Counted from the stretch's first letter, positions 24,271-33,971 are shown. The stretch is DNA of 64,000 nt from Jiella pelagia (GCF_026898155.1 NZ_CP114029.1:3266001-3330000); one strand, 5' to 3'. The notes: generated by a model from the letters alone, not told the origin. Numbers and translations: made by a program.

Positions 24271-24965
24271 TGTTCGTTTTCCCGCACGCGGCGTTTCGGT
24301 CCATCCCGACCTTCCGCTTCATGCCGCGCAATGTCGACGGCGGATTTTCCATGGACCGGTCGAACAAGGTGATCGGATCTGCCGCCGGCTACTGGCGGGC
24401 GACCATCTCCAACTGTTCGATCCACGACACGACGACCAACCGGCTGTGGCAGGCGATCGACGGCATGCTGGAAGGCCGGCTCGGATCCTGCAAGGTGCAG
24501 GCGTGCGAAGGTCGACGGCAGCCGGTGCCTGACGGGACCAAGACGCTGGTGACGACGTCGCCCTTCGACGACGGCGCATCCTTCGACGATGGCGCTGAGT
24601 TCATCGATCCGCTGATCGTCGCCGATGTTTTCGGCAGCGTGGCGCTCGGATCGGCAACCATGACGATCCGCGTCCGGAATGGATCCCAGATCCTGCCGGG
24701 GCATGTCTTCTCGCACTGGTCGATCGACGGGGGCCACCGGATCTACAGCGTCAAGACCGTCGAAAGCCGCGGCGTCGCCGGCGGCCATCAGACGGCGACG
24801 GTGAAGATCAAGCCGCCGGCCCGGGCAGCGATGGCAGCGGGCGATCTGCTCGAATTCGACGCCCCGCTCTGCGACATGCATCTGTCCGACGACAACGCCA
24901 TGGCCGTCGCCATGGAGCGCGGGCGCTTCGGCACGGCGACGCTCGTCTTCGACGAGGTTCCGTGA
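24270..24965 (+). CDS. Distal tail protein-like (Dit-like) tail component
   Basis: The 231-residue protein starts at an ATG sharing its A with the tape measure TGA. The sequence is beta-rich (GSAAGYWRATISNCSIHDTT, DGGHRIYSVKTVESRGVAGG). It takes the place after the tape measure where siphophages encode the distal tail ring. No enzymatic motif is seen. The assignment rests on order and general composition. Confidence 0.6.
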   Translation: MFVFPHAAFRSIPTFRFMPRNVDGGFSMDRSNKVIGSAAGYWRATISNCSIHDTTTNRLWQAIDGMLEGRLGSCKVQACEGRRQPVPDGTKTLVTTSPFDDGASFDDGAEFIDPLIVADVFGSVALGSATMTIRVRNGSQILPGHVFSHWSIDGGHRIYSVKTVESRGVAGGHQTATVKIKPPARAAMAAGDLLEFDAPLCDMHLSDDNAMAVAMERGRFGTATLVFDEVP

Positions 24966-25555
24966 TGTCCGGGACGTTTTCGCTGGCCGATCTCGCCGCC
25001 TTCAGGGGGCGCAAGCTGCGCTTTTCGCTGCTGATCCGGTTCGACTTCAAGACCGAGACGATGCGGGTCTTTGCCGGGCGCGGGCGGCGGATCTGGGGAA
25101 GCACGATCTGGACGGGCATCGACCGGCAGATCACCATCGACGGGCTCGGCGAGCAGCGCGGGACGGCGGTGCCGCCGGTGACGATCACCCTGTCGGCGAC
25201 CGGCGAGGCGGCGCTGCGCTCGGCGATCGGCGAAAGCGACGAGGCCAAGGGCCGGCCCATCACGATCTCGCTGCAGCTTCTCGACGACGACGAGCAGCCG
25301 ATCGGCCAGCCCATCCCGATCTTTTCCGGCACGATGTCCCAGCCGTCGATCAGCCGGACGGAGATCTCAGCCGAGGAGGGCCCGTCCTCGACGATCGAGA
25401 TCACCTGCTACGGCGTGCTTCTGCCACGCGCCTTCATCCCGCACGGGCGCTACACGCCGCGCGACCAGAACGCGCTGACGGCAACGCCCGATCGCATCTT
25501 CGAATATGTCTACAGCCTCCGTGACGCTACGGAAGTCTGGCCCCCCAGCGATTGA
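24965..25555 (+). CDS. Tail baseplate/hub protein of unknown detail
   Basis: The 196-residue protein begins MSGTFSLADLAAFRGRKLRFS and holds beta-rich repeats (ITLSATGEAALRSAIGES, ISLQLLDDDEQPIGQPIPIF). It is coupled to the preceding gene (GTGATG). Its place between Dit-like and DUF6950/NlpC-like proteins is typical of a baseplate hub subunit. The C-terminus (TATPDRIFEYVYSLRDAT) resembles other phage hub proteins. Confidence 0.55.
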   Translation: MSGTFSLADLAAFRGRKLRFSLLIRFDFKTETMRVFAGRGRRIWGSTIWTGIDRQITIDGLGEQRGTAVPPVTITLSATGEAALRSAIGESDEAKGRPITISLQLLDDDEQPIGQPIPIFSGTMSQPSISRTEISAEEGPSSTIEITCYGVLLPRAFIPHGRYTPRDQNALTATPDRIFEYVYSLRDATEVWPPSD

Positions 25556-25584
25556 AAATCCGGCGACCGGATAGCGGGCGAACG

Positions 25585-25965
25585 ATGACCCTGACCGAAT
25601 TCATCCGAGGCGAGATCGCAAAACCCTTCGATCTCGCGACGAACAATTGCGCGCATTTCATCGCGCGGTGGGTGGCGGACAAGCGCGACCGCGATCTCCT
25701 GGCGGTGTTCGGCGGCCTGCCGATCGAGACCACCGAGGACCTTCTGGCGCGCCACCAGATGCTGAGGACGATCATGATCTGCTGCCGCTCGATCGGGCTG
25801 GCCCGCACAAGTGAGCCGTCGGAGGGCGACATCGCGACCGTGCGCTGCGGCGGGCGGCACCGCTGCGCGATCCGCTCGGCCAACGGTTGGGTGTTCCTCG
25901 ACGAGTGCGGCGTCCTGTTCGTGTCGCCGAAGATGGTCAAGCCGCTGATGTGCTGGAGCGTCTGA
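25585..25965 (+). CDS. DUF6950/NlpC-P60-like tail protein
   Basis: The 126-residue protein has an N-terminal LTEFIRGEIAKPFDLATNNC stretch, with Cys before AHFIARWV, as in NlpC/P60-like phage cell-wall peptidases and DUF6950 proteins. A GDIATVRCGGRHRCAIR strand could supply the His. The ATG at 25585 fits the family start; a TTG at 25552 overlapping the previous stop is possible. Phages place such a protein before the host-specificity protein. Confidence 0.65.
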   Translation: MTLTEFIRGEIAKPFDLATNNCAHFIARWVADKRDRDLLAVFGGLPIETTEDLLARHQMLRTIMICCRSIGLARTSEPSEGDIATVRCGGRHRCAIRSANGWVFLDECGVLFVSPKMVKPLMCWSV

Positions 25966-25966
25966 C

Positions 25967-28442
25967 ATGCCGGAAACGATCGCATCCTTGATCGGCCTCG
26001 CTTTGTTCAGCGCCGGCGCGTCGGTCGCCGCCGTCAACGCGGCGATCGCGCTGACGACGACGCTGGTGCAGATCGGCATCGCCGTCGGGGCGCAGCTCGC
26101 CATCTCGCTCTTGTCGCCGCGGCCGGACGCGCCGAAGCCGTCGGACATGAAGTCGACGACCCGCCAGCCGATCCCGGTGCGGATGTTCCATTACGGCACC
26201 AACCGCGCGGGCGGCGCGCTGTTCTTCTGGAAGGCCGACGGCGCCAACTTCTATATCGGCATCGTCCATTCGAGCCGGCGATGGTCGGCGATCATCGGCT
26301 ATTACGTCAACGACGAGATCGTGACGGTCGACGAAATCGGCCAGGTCGAGGAATACAAGGATCGCGGGCCGAACGAGGATGATCGGCTGATCATCGAGAC
26401 GCGGCTCGGCCTCGATGTCGAGACTGCCTATGCGCGGCTGATCGACAGGTTTCCCGACCACTGGACGGCGGATCATCGCGGCGACTACTGCGTCACGTCG
26501 CTGACGCGGCTCAACAATCCTGGCATCGAAGACATCGGCAAGGTGTTTCCCAAGAGCACCAACACCGAAATCACGCTGGTGGGTGAGACGTCGATCCTGT
26601 GGGATCCGCGGCTCGGCGACCACGACGACCCTGAAGCCCATGCCTTTTCCGAAAATGCAGCGCTGGTCATCCTCGACTATCTGATCAGCCGATGGGGCCT
26701 CAGGCTGAGCGTTTCGCTCATCGAGGCGGCGATCGACGACTGGATCGTGGCCGCAGACATCTGCGACGAGGACGTGCCGCTGAAGGGCGGCGGCACCGAG
26801 AAGCGCTGGCGGATCGCCGGCGGATACCGCGCCAACGAGCAGCGGTCGGACGTCTTGAAGGGCTGGCTGGAGGCCTGCGACGGGGCGCTGTTTCCGACGG
26901 CCAATGGCGGCCTGACGCTGAAGGTCGGCGCCTGGGAGGAGCCGGACTTCGTCATCGACTCCTCGATGATCCTGGCCTTCGGGCAGATCACCCAGGGCGG
27001 CGAGACGCTGACTGCGGCGAACACCATCCGGGCGCAATACACCTCGCGGCCGCACGGCTTCACCGAGGTCGACGCCGATCCATGGATCGACGAGGACGCC
27101 GTCTCGGCGGATGGCGAACTGACGGCGGAATATCAGTTCTTCCCGTCGCCCTCGCACGGCCAGACGCGGCGGCTGATGAAGATCGCCCATCGCCGGCTCA
27201 ACCCGGCCTATCGCGGCACGCCGGTGCTCGACGCCTATGGGATCATGGGCTGCCTTGGGCGACGCTTCGTCACGCTCAATCTGCCGGACTTCGGGATCGT
27301 CATGGAAAAGGTCGAGATCCGCGGGACGCCTGAATTCACGATGGACGAGAGCCGGACGGTGATCACCGGCGGGCAGATCCAGGTCTCATCGATGTCGGCC
27401 GAGGCCTTTGAGTGGGACGCCGAGACGGAGGAGGGCGATGCGCCGCCGCTTCCGGAGGAGATCCCGGATTTCGTGCGGGTCATTCCGGTGCCGACCGGCT
27501 TCAGTTTCACGGTGGTCACCCGGACGGTCAATGGGCGGTCGCTGCGGTTCGGGCGCATGGTCGCCGACGCGCCGGAGGATGTCGACGACACGATCGTCTT
27601 CGAGGTCTCGACCGACGCCGGCGCGACCTACAGCGACGTTTTACACGATCCGAAGGTCGACGAGGCCGAGCTCGGCCCGCTCGCCGACGGCGTGACCTAT
27701 GTCGGACGTGCCAGGACGCGGTCGATCGGCGGCACCTTGAGCGATCCGACCGAGACGCAGTCGATCTCGGGGGCCGATCCCGTCGTGCCGAGCGAGCCGA
27801 TCTCGTTTTCGGTGTCGGTGTCGGACTATGTCGTCGAGGGATCGGCCGTCAACGCGAACGATCCCGCCGTCTCCTATGTCCGGATCCATCGCGTCGCCGG
27901 CGGCGGGGATGTCGCCGATGCCGTCGCCGTGACGCCGCCGCTCTACTACGGCGCCAACGCGGCGGCGCCCTTCACCGACACGCCCGGCATCGGGACGTTC
28001 GACTATTACGCCATAGCCTATTCGGCCGAGGATACGCTCTCGCTTGCGACGGGGCCGGAGACGGCGGTCGTCGTCGGCACAGAGCCTCGTCGTCAACGGC
28101 GCTTTCGCCGCCGATACGAACTGGACCAAGGGGCCCGGCTGGACGATCGCCGCCGGCGTCGCCAGCAAGGCCGCCGGCTCGGCGGCCTTCATCACCCAGG
28201 ACATCGGGTCGATTGTCGCCGGTGGTGTCTACAGGATGGCGGTCACCGTCACCGGCTACAGCGCCGGGAGCATCCAGATGCGGGTCGATGGCGGGACGGT
28301 GGTCAACGGTCCGCTGCTGGGTGGAAACGGCACGTTCACAATGAATGTCACCGCCGCCACCGGGAACAACCGGATCGCCTTCCTGGCCAATTCGACCGCG
28401 GCCATGTCGATCGACGCCGTCTCGCTGAAGCGAGTGGCGTAG
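25967..28442 (+). CDS. Tail tip / host specificity protein (J-like) with a one-base frameshift
   Basis: Up to residue 705 this is a long tail tip protein: a hydrophobic N-terminal segment, RQPIPVRMFHYGTNRAGGAL, and fibronectin-like beta segments from about 490. At GAGCCTC 28082-28088 the uncorrected frame becomes Arg-rich and runs on to 28708, overlapping the fibre gene. Removing one C restores GAGCTC, and the protein continues GTELVVNGAFAADTNWTKGP with a carbohydrate-binding-like C-terminal domain to TAG 28440-28442, 824 residues. It is probably the central receptor-contact protein. An intact GAGCTC is at 27668. Confidence 0.75.
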
Positions 28443-28488
28443 GCGCTCGCCGGTTTCCGGCTCGAAATCCCCACATCACGAGGACATC

Positions 28489-31137
28489 ATGGCGAACGAA
28501 TTTCGCGACGTCTTGCGCGACATCTATGGGACGACGCTTCCGGGCGTTGCACTCGATGTCTCGAAGAGCCGAATTGCCGACGAATTCGGTGGATTGCTCG
28601 ACACCAAGATCTCGGCGATCCAGCTGTCTGCGGCCTATTCGATCAATTTCGTCGCGCAGGTCATCCGGGCGCAGGCGACGGGGAACGTCAATCTCGCCTC
28701 CGGCCTGACCGCGGGAACCGCGATCGACGGCGTCACTGTTTCGGCCGGAGACCACGTCTTTCTCGGCTCGCAGGCCGACCCCGCCGAAAACGGCATCTAC
28801 ACGGTCGTCTCGAGCGGCGCCGCCAGCCGTGCCGGCTTCGCCAACAGCGCGGCCGAACTGGCCAGGATCGGCTTTGCCATCCGCGAGGGTACTGAGGGTC
28901 AGGGCCGCACATGGTCGCTGCCGCTGGACGAGGCCGACATCACGATCGGAACGACCGATCTCGAATTCTCGCTGATCGTCGAGCGCGTGGATCCGAGCGA
29001 TACGGCCAGCAATATCCGCTACGTCGCCGAAACGACGACCGGATCGCCGGATCTGCTGTCGTCCTTCACGGTCTCGCCGGCTGGCTATCGTCTCAGCGGC
29101 AAGCAGTACGCCGAGGGCGGAACGCTCGACACGGTCGACCTCTACATGCAGGAGGTCGGCAGCCCGACGATCTATGTCTATTCCCGCAGCGGCACGACAT
29201 TCAGTCCGGTGGCGTCCGTCAGCCTGGGCAGCAAGTCGGTCGGCCAGCATAACGGCCTTGTCGTGGACCTGGACATTCCGGCCGGTGGCTTTGTCGGCCT
29301 GCAGCCCGATGGGGTCGGCGTGAAGCTCGGGCAGTGGCCGGCGGGCGTCTATCTCGGCAGCGCCGAGACGTTCTCGGCGGCGAGCGTTACGACCACCGGA
29401 AATCAGAGTCTCTGCACGTTCAACGTGACGGAAACAGTCGTCGCGACGGGGACCGAGTATCGCGAGTCGATCATCGGGTCCATTTCGGTCGAGCCGATCG
29501 ACGAGATCGAGGTCACCGACGCCGTCCGGCTCGGTTCGCCGTCTCTCTCCACGCCATTCGTCGTCATCCTGGCCGGATGGCGCGCCAACCCGCGGGTCTT
29601 TGCCGATGGCGGGACGCTCGAAACCGTCGATGTTCACATGGCCGAGAGCGGATCGCCCACCATCTACACCTATACCAGGGCCGGAACGACCTTCGTGCCC
29701 TATCGCAGCGTGTCGCTCGGGAGCCTGTCGCCCGGTCCGCATTACGGTCTCGCCGTCAATCTGGATATTCCCGTAGGCGGCTTTGTCGGGATCAACCCGA
29801 CCGGCCTCTATGTCCGCATCGGGCAGTGGCCGGAGGGCGTCTATATCGGTGGGGCCGAGACGTTTTCGGCGGCGAGTATCACCACGACGGGAAATCAGGC
29901 AGCCTGCACGTTCCATGCGACGGAGACGAGACGCGTGCCTCTGGCGACATATCTCGACGAGCTTTCCGCGGCCACGGTGCTGTCGCCGTCGGCGGCCAGG
30001 CCCTATGTCGTCTCGCCGGATCTCTACCCCGCGAGTTATCTTTATGCCGGCGGCGCCGGCCAATCCAACATGCTCGGCGTGGCGACGGCGATCACGACGC
30101 GGGCCGAATACGGCGCAAAGGGGTTTTCCGTCAACGACGGCACACTGAAATCCCTGACGGCGCCGGGCGTCGGCTCGACCGAGTATCCCGGCTTCGGCCT
30201 CGCGGCCTATCTCCGCCGGCGGATGATGGCCGAGGGGCTGGCGTCCAATGCCGGCGGAACCTGCCCGATTATCGTCGGCCGGAACGCGCTCGGCGGAACG
30301 GAAATTCAGTATCTCGACAAGCCCAGCACCTATTACACCGCCGGCCTCACGCAGCTGTCGGCGGCAAAGGCCGCGGCCAACGCCGCAAGCCAACCGTTCC
30401 GCCATCTTGGTCAGGCATGGTTCCAGGGCGAGCAGGATGCCGGCCAGGGCACGGCCAAGGCCACCTACAAGGGGCTCCTCGCACAGTTCGCCGTGGACTA
30501 CGACGCGGATTCTCGCGCCGCCGTCTCCGGCGACTACGACCGCGCGACCTTCGTCGTCCAGATCACCGCGCCGCTCGATCTCGGCACCGAGGCCGCGTGG
30601 GGCATCGCCATGGCGCAGAAGGAACTTGGCGCCGAGCACCCGCTGATCAGTCTCGTCTGCCCCGCCTATGTCGGGGATTACATCGACTCGCGCCATGTCT
30701 CGGCGCAAAGCTCGCGACGCATCGGCGCCTATCTGGCCCGGGCGATGATGCTCGGGCGCAAGTCCGAGCCGCTGATGGTGGTCGACAGCTATATCAGCGG
30801 CAATGACATCGTGCTCGTCTACAACCGCGACGGGCTGAAGCTCGACACGACTCTTCGCCCCGCCCAGACCCGTTCGGGGTTTCGAGTGTGGAACGGGGTC
30901 GATGTCGAGCAGACCTCGTTCACCGTCGCGGTGGATTCGCGCGGCGACCGGGTGCGGCTGACCTGTAGTCCGACACCGAACGAGTTCTATTACTGGAGCT
31001 ACGGGCATATCATGGCGACCGGCATGTCGCCTTATGGCGGGGGTGCCGGCAACCTGCGGGACAGCGCGGGCGACACGGACGTCTTCGAGGGTTGGCCGCT
31101 GCACAACTGGGCCATTCTGGAAGAGGGCAGCGTGTAG
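28489..31137 (+). CDS. Tail fibre with duplicated beta domain and SGNH esterase domain
   Basis: The 882-residue protein has a fibre-type N-terminus (about 1-190). Two homologous units of about 115 residues follow (about 199-313 and 363-481): both run from (A)EGG/ADGGTLxTVD through GSPTIY, GGFVG and GQWP to ETFSAAS. The last half has the SGNH/sialate-O-acetylesterase-like blocks: GAGQSNMLG (about 522), AWFQGEQDAG (about 643) and DSRHVSAQSSRRIG (about 732). An esterase that removes acetyl groups from surface polysaccharide is the likely function. A GAGG ribosome site precedes the ATG. Confidence 0.8.
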   Translation: MANEFRDVLRDIYGTTLPGVALDVSKSRIADEFGGLLDTKISAIQLSAAYSINFVAQVIRAQATGNVNLASGLTAGTAIDGVTVSAGDHVFLGSQADPAENGIYTVVSSGAASRAGFANSAAELARIGFAIREGTEGQGRTWSLPLDEADITIGTTDLEFSLIVERVDPSDTASNIRYVAETTTGSPDLLSSFTVSPAGYRLSGKQYAEGGTLDTVDLYMQEVGSPTIYVYSRSGTTFSPVASVSLGSKSVGQHNGLVVDLDIPAGGFVGLQPDGVGVKLGQWPAGVYLGSAETFSAASVTTTGNQSLCTFNVTETVVATGTEYRESIIGSISVEPIDEIEVTDAVRLGSPSLSTPFVVILAGWRANPRVFADGGTLETVDVHMAESGSPTIYTYTRAGTTFVPYRSVSLGSLSPGPHYGLAVNLDIPVGGFVGINPTGLYVRIGQWPEGVYIGGAETFSAASITTTGNQAACTFHATETRRVPLATYLDELSAATVLSPSAARPYVVSPDLYPASYLYAGGAGQSNMLGVATAITTRAEYGAKGFSVNDGTLKSLTAPGVGSTEYPGFGLAAYLRRRMMAEGLASNAGGTCPIIVGRNALGGTEIQYLDKPSTYYTAGLTQLSAAKAAANAASQPFRHLGQAWFQGEQDAGQGTAKATYKGLLAQFAVDYDADSRAAVSGDYDRATFVVQITAPLDLGTEAAWGIAMAQKELGAEHPLISLVCPAYVGDYIDSRHVSAQSSRRIGAYLARAMMLGRKSEPLMVVDSYISGNDIVLVYNRDGLKLDTTLRPAQTRSGFRVWNGVDVEQTSFTVAVDSRGDRVRLTCSPTPNEFYYWSYGHIMATGMSPYGGGAGNLRDSAGDTDVFEGWPLHNWAILEEGSV

Positions 31138-31163
31138 GCCCGACTACAATCCGACCGTTCGAC

Positions 31164-31217
31164 GCCGCCCGCGAGGCGGCTTTTTCATGCCCGGCCGCAG
31201 CGATGCGCCGGGCGTTT
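31164..31217 (+). terminator. Two consecutive intrinsic terminators between fibre and lysis genes
   Basis: The first is GCCGCC/GGCGGC (31164-31169 with 31175-31180), loop CGCGA, then five T. The second is GCCCGG/CCGGGC (about 31189-31211) followed by GTTTT. The first shares its loop and stem with the terminator at 19265-19285. They separate structural from lysis gene expression. Confidence 0.7.
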
Positions 31218-31234
31218 TCGTGAGGATCACAGAC

Positions 31235-31975
31235 ATGACAGCGCCGATCCCTTTCAGTCAATGGCTGCAGATGCGGCTCACCGCCCATGGCTTCGCCTGC
31301 GGCGGCATCGACGGCATCGTCGGGCCGCTCACCGTGGCCGCCATCAAGGCGTTCGAGGCTTCGCGGGGTCTGCCGGTCGACGGCATGGCGGACGAGGCAG
31401 TCGTCAACGCGCTGCGATCGCCATCCAGCCGCGTCGACCCGGAAACGGCCAGGGCGGTCGAGGACCGCGATCCGTCCGAGGACGAAATCCAGACGATCGC
31501 CCTTGTCAGCAATACCTGGCCGCGCCAGTCGGGCGTGCCCTCCTTCTACGGCGCCGTCGGGACGCGGCAGACCCGCATCGAGATCCCCTTCGATATGTTC
31601 TTGGCATGGGATAAGAGCCACCGCTGCCGGACGATGACGCTGCACGAAAAGGTCGCACCGTCGGCGCTGCGGGTGCTGCAGGTGGTCGCGCAGACCTATT
31701 CGGCCAAAGAACGGGTCGATCTCGGCCTCAACCTATTCGCCGGCTCGCTCAACGTCCGCAGGATGCGCGGCGGGTCGAGCTATTCGATGCACTCGTGGGG
31801 CATCGCGATCGACTTCGACAGCGAGCGCAATCAGCTGAAGTGGGGCAAGCCGAAGGCCCGGCTGTCGCACGACGACGCCATCCCGTTCTGGCGGGCGTGG
31901 GAGGCCGAGGGCTGGCTCTCGCTCGGCCGTGCGCGGAACTATGACTGGATGCATGTCCAGGCGGCGAGGCTTTGA
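31235..31975 (+). CDS. Endolysin: peptidoglycan-binding domain plus M15 peptidase
   Basis: The 246-residue protein starts at ATG 31235 with GAGG ten bases upstream. Residues about 8-60 form a PG_binding_1 domain (LTAHGFACGGIDGIVGPLTVAAI, given in part). The C-terminal half is an M15/VanY-type carboxypeptidase: SMHSWGIAIDFD (about 182-193) and YDWMHVQA (about 237-244) supply the zinc-binding His/Asp/His. It cuts the peptide part of host peptidoglycan at lysis. It directly precedes the holin-like genes. Confidence 0.9.
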   Translation: MTAPIPFSQWLQMRLTAHGFACGGIDGIVGPLTVAAIKAFEASRGLPVDGMADEAVVNALRSPSSRVDPETARAVEDRDPSEDEIQTIALVSNTWPRQSGVPSFYGAVGTRQTRIEIPFDMFLAWDKSHRCRTMTLHEKVAPSALRVLQVVAQTYSAKERVDLGLNLFAGSLNVRRMRGGSSYSMHSWGIAIDFDSERNQLKWGKPKARLSHDDAIPFWRAWEAEGWLSLGRARNYDWMHVQAARL

Positions 31976-31977
31976 CC

Positions 31978-32376
31978 ATGGAAACCTTCTGGGACATCAT
32001 CGCGCCGATCTACGGCGCCGTCATCGCCATCCTCGTGCCGATTGCGCTCGCCTATGCGCTGAAGCTCCTTCGGGACAAGACCGGTATCGAGATCGAGGCG
32101 AAGGACCGCGAAGCGCTGCAGTCGGCGCTCCAAAGTGCTGCGCTGACGGTCATCCGCAAGCAGGGAACCTCGGCTCTGACATCCATGGCCGAGGACACGA
32201 TCGTCAACTACGTTCGGGATTCCGTGCCAGATGCCGTTCGACGTCTCGGCAAGAGCGGGACGATCAGTGATGCCAAGATACTGAAGCTCGCGGCGCCGAA
32301 GCTCGAGGCGGCGGCGAGGGCTGGCGATGCGCCGCCGATCGTTTCGAGGGCGCTTGCGACGCGAGGCGAAAACTGA
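31978..32376 (+). CDS. Holin-like protein (LLH/holin superfamily 6 type)
   Basis: The 132-residue protein has an N-terminal membrane segment (IIAPIYGAVIAILVPIALAY) followed by an amphipathic helical tail with a KLLRDKTGIEIEAKDREALQ pattern, as in LLH-type holins. It lies two bases after the endolysin stop. It would permeabilise the inner membrane to release or activate the endolysin. Its stop overlaps the next small frame. Confidence 0.7.
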   Translation: METFWDIIAPIYGAVIAILVPIALAYALKLLRDKTGIEIEAKDREALQSALQSAALTVIRKQGTSALTSMAEDTIVNYVRDSVPDAVRRLGKSGTISDAKILKLAAPKLEAAARAGDAPPIVSRALATRGEN

Positions 32377-32459
32377 TGCGCCCGCGCCTCATCGTCGTCA
32401 TCGTCGCCGCGTTCCTCTTCGCCCTGGCGCTGGCCTGGCTGATGGGGGCGCCGGCATGA
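32376..32459 (+). CDS. 27-residue single-span membrane peptide in the lysis cassette
   Basis: The ATG shares its A with the holin-like TGA, and the stop overlaps the next ATG (32456). The product MRPRLIVVIVAAFLFALALA (then WLMGAPA) is one positively charged N-terminus plus one membrane span. The two-sided translational coupling supports expression. It could be a holin modulator or antiholin; this is inferred from place and topology. Confidence 0.55.
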   Translation: MRPRLIVVIVAAFLFALALAWLMGAPA

Positions 32460-32920
32460 TCCTCTTTCGCCTCTACGACGGCATCGCCGATCACTTCCCG
32501 ATCCGGCGGATGGAATGGCTCATGGCGGTCCCGGCCGGGTTGCTGTCGATCGGCCTCACCATCCAGCCGGACATGTTCGAGGTGTCGCCGTCCTTCGCGA
32601 TCCTGAAGGCATGGGCGAACGAAAGCACATGGGCGGCTCTGTGCTTCGCCCTCTGTTGCGTTCGGCTCCTGGCCTTGACGATCAACGGCACCTTCAAGCG
32701 CTTCAAGTGGTCGCCGGCGATCCGGGCGGCGGCATCGCTGTTCGGCGCCTTCCTCTGGGCCGAGGTGACACTCGGCTTCGTCGTGAGCTTCCTGACCGGC
32801 GAGGGCGCATTCTCTGCCGTCGCTGCCTGGGGAACGCTTTCTGTCGCCGAAAGCATGAACGTGGTTCAGACCTGGGGCGATCTCAAACAGTCGCTCCGGG
32901 GAGAAGGGAAGAATGCTTGA
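32456..32920 (+). CDS. Phage membrane protein of the lysis region
   Basis: The 154-residue protein has four hydrophobic stretches, at about 23-40, 58-78, 93-110 and 115-132. It begins MILFRLYDGIADHFPIRRME. It overlaps the small membrane peptide by four bases and the next gene by eight. Similar proteins follow holin/endolysin genes in prophages of this order. No family with known function is recognised. Confidence 0.6.
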   Translation: MILFRLYDGIADHFPIRRMEWLMAVPAGLLSIGLTIQPDMFEVSPSFAILKAWANESTWAALCFALCCVRLLALTINGTFKRFKWSPAIRAAASLFGAFLWAEVTLGFVVSFLTGEGAFSAVAAWGTLSVAESMNVVQTWGDLKQSLRGEGKNA

Positions 32921-33377
32921 TTGGTCGAAGATCGATCTGCTCGCGGCGGGGCAGGGGCTGGTCTATCTCGTCCTGGCAGCCCTCGCAGCATGCGGACTGA
33001 TGAAGCGGAAGGCTGGGGACAGCGCAAAGCCTGAATCGAAGTCGCAGAACGTGATGCAGCTCGATGGCGCTCTCGTCGACAGCACGTCGGTCAAGCAGCT
33101 TGCAGCGGCCGTCAAAGCCGTGAACATCACCATCATGACGATCCATCGGGACAGTGAGACCGTCGGCAAGGCGCGCGTCGCGGCGCTGCAGGCGATGGTC
33201 GAGGTGATCGGCGACCTTGCCGCGAACGTCCATCAGACGAACGTCCTCACGGAGCGCGAAGAGGAGGAGCGAGAGCGCCGGGATCGCGAGCGGCTGATCC
33301 ACGAGAACGAACAGCTTCAGCGCGATCTGAAGGAGGCGCAACGCCGGGCCGGCGAGGCCGCCATGCGTCGCGACTGA
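32913..33377 (+). CDS. Membrane-anchored coiled-coil phage protein, possible spanin-like role
   Basis: The 154-residue protein has one membrane span near the N-terminus (about 10-28) and a long C-terminal charged coiled coil (from about residue 105, EREEEERERRDRERLIHENE). One span plus coiled coil at the end of a lysis cassette is the form of inner-membrane spanins, but no partner lipoprotein is seen nearby on this strand. It could instead be a structural or regulatory protein. It ends the rightward phage operon. Confidence 0.55.
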   Translation: MLDWSKIDLLAAGQGLVYLVLAALAACGLMKRKAGDSAKPESKSQNVMQLDGALVDSTSVKQLAAAVKAVNITIMTIHRDSETVGKARVAALQAMVEVIGDLAANVHQTNVLTEREEEERERRDRERLIHENEQLQRDLKEAQRRAGEAAMRRD

Positions 33378-33416
33378 TCCTCCGCACCCATCACATGCCA
33401 CCGCGCCGCCGGCTCC

Positions 33417-33642
33417 TCACGGGGTCGGCGGTCTATTTGCGTTGGAGGGCAGCGCATAGCCGTCCGGCACGGCCGCGACGCGCATTTCTATCCGGCGCGA
33501 TCCACACTCCCGGCAGACTACGCCGGGCGGCAGCCAGTTGATGTACACCTGATCGCCGCCGAAGAGCCTCGATCGCCCGCTCCAGCGTCAGTGACAACGC
33601 CCGTCCGCAGTCCGGCCCGGCGCAATACCAGGTGAGCGACAT
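33417..33642 (-). CDS. Small zinc-ribbon-like prophage protein with a one-base frameshift
   Basis: The minus-strand frame starts MSLTWYCAGPDCGRALSLTL. At GAGGCTC (33564-33570 on the plus strand reads GAGCCTC) the raw frame turns Arg-rich. Removing one base restores GAGCTC and gives ERAIELFGGDQVYINWLPPG and then VCRECGSRRIEMRV to a TGA at 33419-33417, 74 residues. Cys pairs C7/C12 and CREC could bind zinc. The restored protein has normal composition, so the gene is probably functional. The function is unknown. Confidence 0.55.
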
Positions 33643-33689
33643 GTTGTGGTCGCAGAGATCACCGAGGGTTTCGATCGACGTTCGCCAGG

Positions 33690-33971
33690 TCACGGCCTGC
33701 CACCGAGGATCTTCCGCAATTCGCGCATGGCGGCATCGTTGGTGTCTTGGTCGCGGTGCATGAGGATCATACCCTTGCCCGCGCGGACGGCCTTGATAGC
33801 CTCGTCCGCATCCGCGGCGTCCGGCACATCGTAAAGCGCGACAGCCCAGTCCTCGGCCGACATCTGCAGATCATGCCACGCCTCCTCATAGGCCCTCAGA
33901 CTCTCGTCCCGCACTTCGAAGCCTTCGGAGGCAAAGCGCCCGTTCTCGCGCGTCCGCAGCACGAAGACCAT
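33690..33971 (-). CDS. Small acidic prophage protein
   Basis: The 93-residue frame (MVFVLRTRENGRFASEGFEV...) has amphipathic helices and a DVPDAADADEAIKAVRAGKG segment. It lies in a run of four small minus-strand genes and its start is one base before the upstream gene's stop. No motif is recognised. Confidence 0.55.
   Translation of the reverse strand: MVFVLRTRENGRFASEGFEVRDESLRAYEEAWHDLQMSAEDWAVALYDVPDAADADEAIKAVRAGKGMILMHRDQDTNDAAMRELRKILGGRP

Noticed and set aside
28348-31104. Very long minus-strand open frame (over 900 codons) opposite the tail fibre gene
   Set aside because: It mirrors the codon structure of the real plus-strand gene, is rich in Arg, His and Asp, and has no ribosome site or family motif. 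High GC makes stops rare in such frames.
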